The notes under the pieces: generated by a model
Told to the model about the DNA's origin: nothing
Databases searched by the model: none
Seen by the model: the letters and a program-made list of their open reading frames with translations, nothing else
Part shown: positions 13,146 through 15,740 of the stretch, one piece after another
Layout: every line of letters starts with the position of its first letter
Numbering within the stretch: position 1 is the stretch's first letter
Translations under genes and position numbers: made by a program
Source of the DNA: Oscillospiraceae bacterium
GTDB taxonomy: Bacteria > Bacillota > Clostridia > Oscillospirales > Ruminococcaceae
Direction of reading: 5' to 3'
DNA length: 15,740 nucleotides
Assembly: GCA_029068025.1 (NCBI GenBank)
Contig: JAIEDJ010000013.1
Coordinates: 1 to 15,740, forward strand

Positions 13146-13583
13146 ATGATCAATAGCAAACACGAAACCTATTTGAATTTACAGCCGCTCCGAATACCGC
13201 CGCATTGGACTATGGAGCTTAACAAGCTTGAGGATATCGACCCGGAAACCCTGCCTCCCGAGGACAAAACTTGGCTGTTCGCTTTCAATGAGGATATCCT
13301 CCATATGTATTCCATAATCAGCCGCAAGCGAAATAAGCAGACCGAGGAGCAAAAGCTCGGTATCGATCTGGGGTGGTATCCCGACGGCGACCCGAACGGA
13401 AATTTCGTCCTGCAAGCCGTGCTGAATGAAGACTGGCTTGATCCTCTGATGAAATTTTCCTCTCGGAACAAGAACGAGATAGTGAACACTCTCGAAAAAT
13501 GGCTGTGGAAGGATCTTATGCCCGTGCGGTTCATTGACGAGGAATATTTCCATAAAAACCATAAAATAAAGTTCAAGCCTTGA
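13146..13583 (+). CDS. Hypothetical protein, possible orphan immunity protein
   Basis: A 145-residue soluble acidic protein without signal peptide. Its segments IPPHWTMELNKLEDIDPE near the N-terminus, WLFAFNEDILHM, LGIDLGWYPDGDPNGNFVL and a final helix NKNEIVNTLEKWLWKDL resemble a small-protein family often found next to contact-dependent toxins as immunity genes. That memory-based link is moderate at best, and no toxin gene is in the window. GAGG (13136-13139) precedes the ATG by 6 nt. It is the last of the three-gene set and is followed 8 nt later by a perfect 18-bp palindrome that could protect the mRNA end. Confidence 0.65.
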   Translation: MINSKHETYLNLQPLRIPPHWTMELNKLEDIDPETLPPEDKTWLFAFNEDILHMYSIISRKRNKQTEEQKLGIDLGWYPDGDPNGNFVLQAVLNEDWLDPLMKFSSRNKNEIVNTLEKWLWKDLMPVRFIDEEYFHKNHKIKFKP

Positions 13584-13591
13584 GAAGATCA

Positions 13592-13630
13592 TTTTGTGTT
13601 TTCCCCGCCAAAGGCGGGGAAAACACAAAA
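13592..13630. repeat. Perfect 18-bp palindrome with 3-nt loop
   Basis: The left arm (13592-13609, TTTTGTGTTTTCCCCGCC) and right arm (13613-13630) are exact reverse complements across AAA. On neither strand is the stem followed by a T-run, so it is not a classical terminator, although the stem is very stable. It separates the small-gene set from the nadB leader. Confidence 0.85.
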
Positions 13631-13653
13631 AATGCAACAAATATACCTGACCC

Positions 13654-13756
13654 GCAATTCGCGAAAGCGAGCGTGCGAATGAAGCGTAAGCGGAGTGAGT
13701 ACGCTCGGCTAGGACAAACCGCAGCGAAGCGAGGATTTGTCCGGTTCGCGGATTGC
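13654..13756 (+). other. Multi-stem leader element before nadB
   Basis: The outer stem GCAATTCGCGAA (13654-13665) pairs with TTCGCGGATTGC (13745-13756) with one G-U pair. Inside lie AGCGTA/TACGCT (13683-13688 with 13700-13705) and GGACAAA/TTTGTCC (13712-13718 with 13736-13742), both perfect. A short TTCGC/GCGAA pairing (13659-13663 with 13675-13679) competes with the outer stem. AGCG units fill the rest, as in the other repeats. AAGGAG (13767-13772) follows 10 nt after the element. It looks like a relative of the repeat family or a regulatory RNA leader. It does not match the known NAD riboswitches as I remember them. Confidence 0.6.
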
Positions 13757-13778
13757 AAATTGAAATAAGGAGTTAAAA

Positions 13779-15266
13779 ATGAAATTCAAGAAGTACGATG
13801 TGCTGATAGTCGGCACGGGAATTTCCGGCATTTATGCCGCGCTGAATCTGGACAGCTCGATGTCTATCCTTATGCTGTCCAAGAAGGAACTTACCCTGTG
13901 CAACTCGGCGCTTGCTCAGGGCGGCGTGGCGGCGGTAATGGACAAGGAGCACGACGACAGCGAGCTTCACATTCACGACACCATGGTCGCGGGTCAGTTC
14001 AAGAACGACCCCGATCAGGTCAAGCTGCTTGTCGAGCAGGGACCGCGCGATGTGGAGCGCCTTGTCGAGATGTACGGCGTTGATTTTGACCGCAACGAGG
14101 ACGGTTCTCTGGCATTGACGCTCGAGGGCGGACATTCGCGCCGCCGCATAGCCCACCACAAGGACACCACCGGCTTTGAGATCGAGACCGCGCTTATCGG
14201 GCAGGTTCAGAAGCTCAAAAATGTTTCGGTTATTAACAACTCCGTGCTGTGCCGCCTGGAACGCGAGGGCAGCACATTCTTCGCGGATGTGATCACCACC
14301 GAAAACGGCGCGCATGAGTACTACTGCTCCGATAATGTAATAATGGCTACGGGCGGTATCGGACGCGTGTACGGTTTCACGACCAACTCCGCTATAGCCA
14401 CGGGCGACGGCATCCAGCTCGCGTATAATCTCGGCGCGGAGATCAAAAACTTAAGCTATGTTCAGTTTCATCCGACGGCGTTCGCCGACCGCAAGAATCA
14501 GGAGTGCTTCCTGATCTCGGAAGCGGTGCGCGGAGAGGGCGCGTATCTGCTGAACTGCAACAAAGAGCGCTTTATGCCGGGCTACGAACCCGAGCGCAAG
14601 GAGCTTGCCCCGCGCGATGTTGTCTCCAAGTGCATTATGGAGGAACAGAAGAAAACGGGCAGCGACGAATTCTGGCTTGACATCTCCTACAAGGACACGG
14701 ATTTTATCAAACACCACTTCCCCATGATCTATGAAAAAGTCCTTGAAAAGGGCTACGATATGACAAAGGAGCCTATTCCGATCTACCCATGTCAGCATTA
14801 TCTTATGGGCGGCATAAACGTAGACGACAAGGGCGCTACCAATATCCCCGGACTGTACGCTGCCGGAGAATGTTCGCACACGGGCGTTCACGGAAAGAAC
14901 CGTCTTGCCAGCAATTCCCTGCTTGAAGCGCTGGTATTCTCGCGCCTTATCGCCGAGGACATAAACGCCAAGAAGATCACACATACTAACGGTGAGCTTG
15001 TGGACTACGATATGAGCAGCCCCGACGGCAAGTCGTTCCCCGAAGGGATCCCCGCGGAGGTTCGGCAGATCATGCAGCGCTCCTATTTCGTTTACCCGGA
15101 TTACGAGGAAGCGGAGCGCGGTCTGAAGCGCATCACCAAGCTTAAAGAGCTTCTGGACAACGGCAGCTTCGCGGTCACAGCGGAATTTGTGGAAACAAAA
15201 TCCCTTGTGACAGTAGCCTATATAATACTTACCGAAATAATAGACAGAAAGGACACAGACAAATGA
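13779..15266 (+). CDS. nadB: L-aspartate oxidase (NadB)
   Basis: An FAD enzyme that oxidises L-aspartate to iminoaspartate, the first step of de novo NAD synthesis. In anaerobes fumarate is the likely electron acceptor. It has 495 residues, slightly short but within the family range. The FAD-binding GTGISG is at residues 12-17, and NSALAQGGVAA at 42-52 is an aspartate oxidase/fumarate reductase hallmark. Later motifs are FHPTAF, EAVRGEGAYLLN with the catalytic-type Arg, CQHYLMGGI and AAGECSHTGVHGKNRLASNSLLEAL. The C-terminal helical domain is compact. AAGGAG (13767-13772), 6 nt before the ATG, sets the start. The stop overlaps the nadC start (ATGA). nadA is not upstream; it may follow nadC or lie elsewhere. 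Confidence 0.95.
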   Translation: MKFKKYDVLIVGTGISGIYAALNLDSSMSILMLSKKELTLCNSALAQGGVAAVMDKEHDDSELHIHDTMVAGQFKNDPDQVKLLVEQGPRDVERLVEMYGVDFDRNEDGSLALTLEGGHSRRRIAHHKDTTGFEIETALIGQVQKLKNVSVINNSVLCRLEREGSTFFADVITTENGAHEYYCSDNVIMATGGIGRVYGFTTNSAIATGDGIQLAYNLGAEIKNLSYVQFHPTAFADRKNQECFLISEAVRGEGAYLLNCNKERFMPGYEPERKELAPRDVVSKCIMEEQKKTGSDEFWLDISYKDTDFIKHHFPMIYEKVLEKGYDMTKEPIPIYPCQHYLMGGINVDDKGATNIPGLYAAGECSHTGVHGKNRLASNSLLEALVFSRLIAEDINAKKITHTNGELVDYDMSSPDGKSFPEGIPAEVRQIMQRSYFVYPDYEEAERGLKRITKLKELLDNGSFAVTAEFVETKSLVTVAYIILTEIIDRKDTDK

Positions 15267-15740
15267 CATTACTTCCGTTTTACGTTGACGATCTGATCAA
15301 AAAAGCTCTCGAGGAGGACATCAACTACATTGACAGCACCACCGACCTGCTTATCCCCGAGAACAGCTATTCCGACGCGTATTATATGGCGAAGGCGGAC
15401 GGCGTTGTGGCAGGTCTGGACATCGCGGCACGCGTTTTTGAGCTGCTCGATCCCAAGATCGATATAAAATTCCTCGTTCACGACGGCGATAAGGTAGCAA
15501 ACGGCGAAAAGATCGCCACTATCAAGGGACACACCCGCGCCATGCTCAAAGCGGAGCGAACCTCGCTCAATCTGCTCCAGCACATGAGCGGCATCGCGAC
15601 CTACACAAGAAAGTGCGTTGATCTTGTTGCGGGAACAAAAGCGTCCGTTGCGGACACGCGCAAAACGCTCCCGGGTCTTCGTCCGCTCCAGAAATACGCG
15701 GTAACGCTCGGCGGCGGGCGCAATCACCGCTTTCACCTGA
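15263..15740 (+). CDS. nadC: Nicotinate-nucleotide pyrophosphorylase (NadC), 5' part
   Basis: Quinolinate phosphoribosyltransferase converts quinolinate and PRPP to nicotinate mononucleotide, completing the NadA-NadB-NadC route. Only the first 159 codons are in the window and the gene runs off the right edge in an open frame. Visible hallmarks are the N-terminal DLIKKALEED segment, the VHDGDKVANGEKIATIKG domain, ERTSLNLLQHMSGIAT, and DTRKTLPGLRPLQKYA followed by GGGRNHR, which form the phosphoribosyl and quinolinate binding site. ATG 15263 overlaps the nadB stop by 4 nt. A GAAAGGA site at 15247-15253 lies 9 nt upstream inside nadB. Confidence 0.93.
   Translation, partial: MTLLPFYVDDLIKKALEEDINYIDSTTDLLIPENSYSDAYYMAKADGVVAGLDIAARVFELLDPKIDIKFLVHDGDKVANGEKIATIKGHTRAMLKAERTSLNLLQHMSGIATYTRKCVDLVAGTKASVADTRKTLPGLRPLQKYAVTLGGGRNHRFHL

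Noticed and set aside
13580..13768. A 62-codon plus-strand frame running through the palindrome and the nadB leader
   Set aside because: It is low-complexity and Arg/Lys-rich, has no ribosome binding site, and spans two palindromic structures; it is probably an artefact of the repeat.

Overview
The window looks like a chromosomal segment of an anaerobic gut-type Firmicute of the Clostridia, most like the Ruminococcus/Oscillospiraceae lineage. The reasons are the AGGAG-type ribosome binding sites, TTGACA/TATAAT promoters, a class I two-subunit fumarase gene, a Firmicutes-type galactokinase relative, and intergenic spacers full of hairpin repeats rich in AGCG motifs. This placement is inference. 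I see no tRNA, rRNA, CRISPR array, insertion sequence or phage gene.

Layout, left to right. (1) 141-2677: an operon of shikimate dehydrogenase (aroE), shikimate kinase (aroK, ATGA overlap) and an imidazolonepropionase-like amidohydrolase. (2) 2933-3775: fumarase alpha subunit with no beta subunit beside it. (3) 3830-5051: an ECF sigma factor overlapping a single-pass membrane protein, probably its anti-sigma. (4) 5055-5290: a hairpin block ending in two intrinsic terminators. (5) 5542-8091: a PAS/PocR-like/GAF/GGDEF/EAL protein whose c-di-GMP enzyme motifs are largely destroyed. (6) 8540-11047: a promoter, a RodA/FtsW-type SEDS protein and a galactokinase homologue that has lost nearly all catalytic residues. 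(7) 12286-11054 on the minus strand: hflX, with a perfect consensus promoter. (8) 12379-13583: three small plus-strand genes, one DUF1330 and two hypothetical proteins that may be immunity-like. (9) 13779 to the end: nadB and the start of nadC, for de novo NAD synthesis.

The most unusual feature is non-coding. At least three intergenic spacers (1-128, 2740-2920, 8105-8350) carry copies of one structured repeat. It has an outer stem, an AT side hairpin and a central stem, so it can form a three-way junction. The central stem differs between copies by paired, compensatory changes. A shorter multi-stem relative lies before nadB (13654-13756). The copies before aroE and fumA, and the nadB relative, run straight into the AAGGAG site with the same 6-nt spacing, so they would lie in the 5' leader if transcribed.

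The second theme is intact genes for apparently dead enzymes: the GGDEF/EAL protein and the pseudo-galactokinase. Both reading frames are full length, which suggests retained non-catalytic (sensing or binding) roles.
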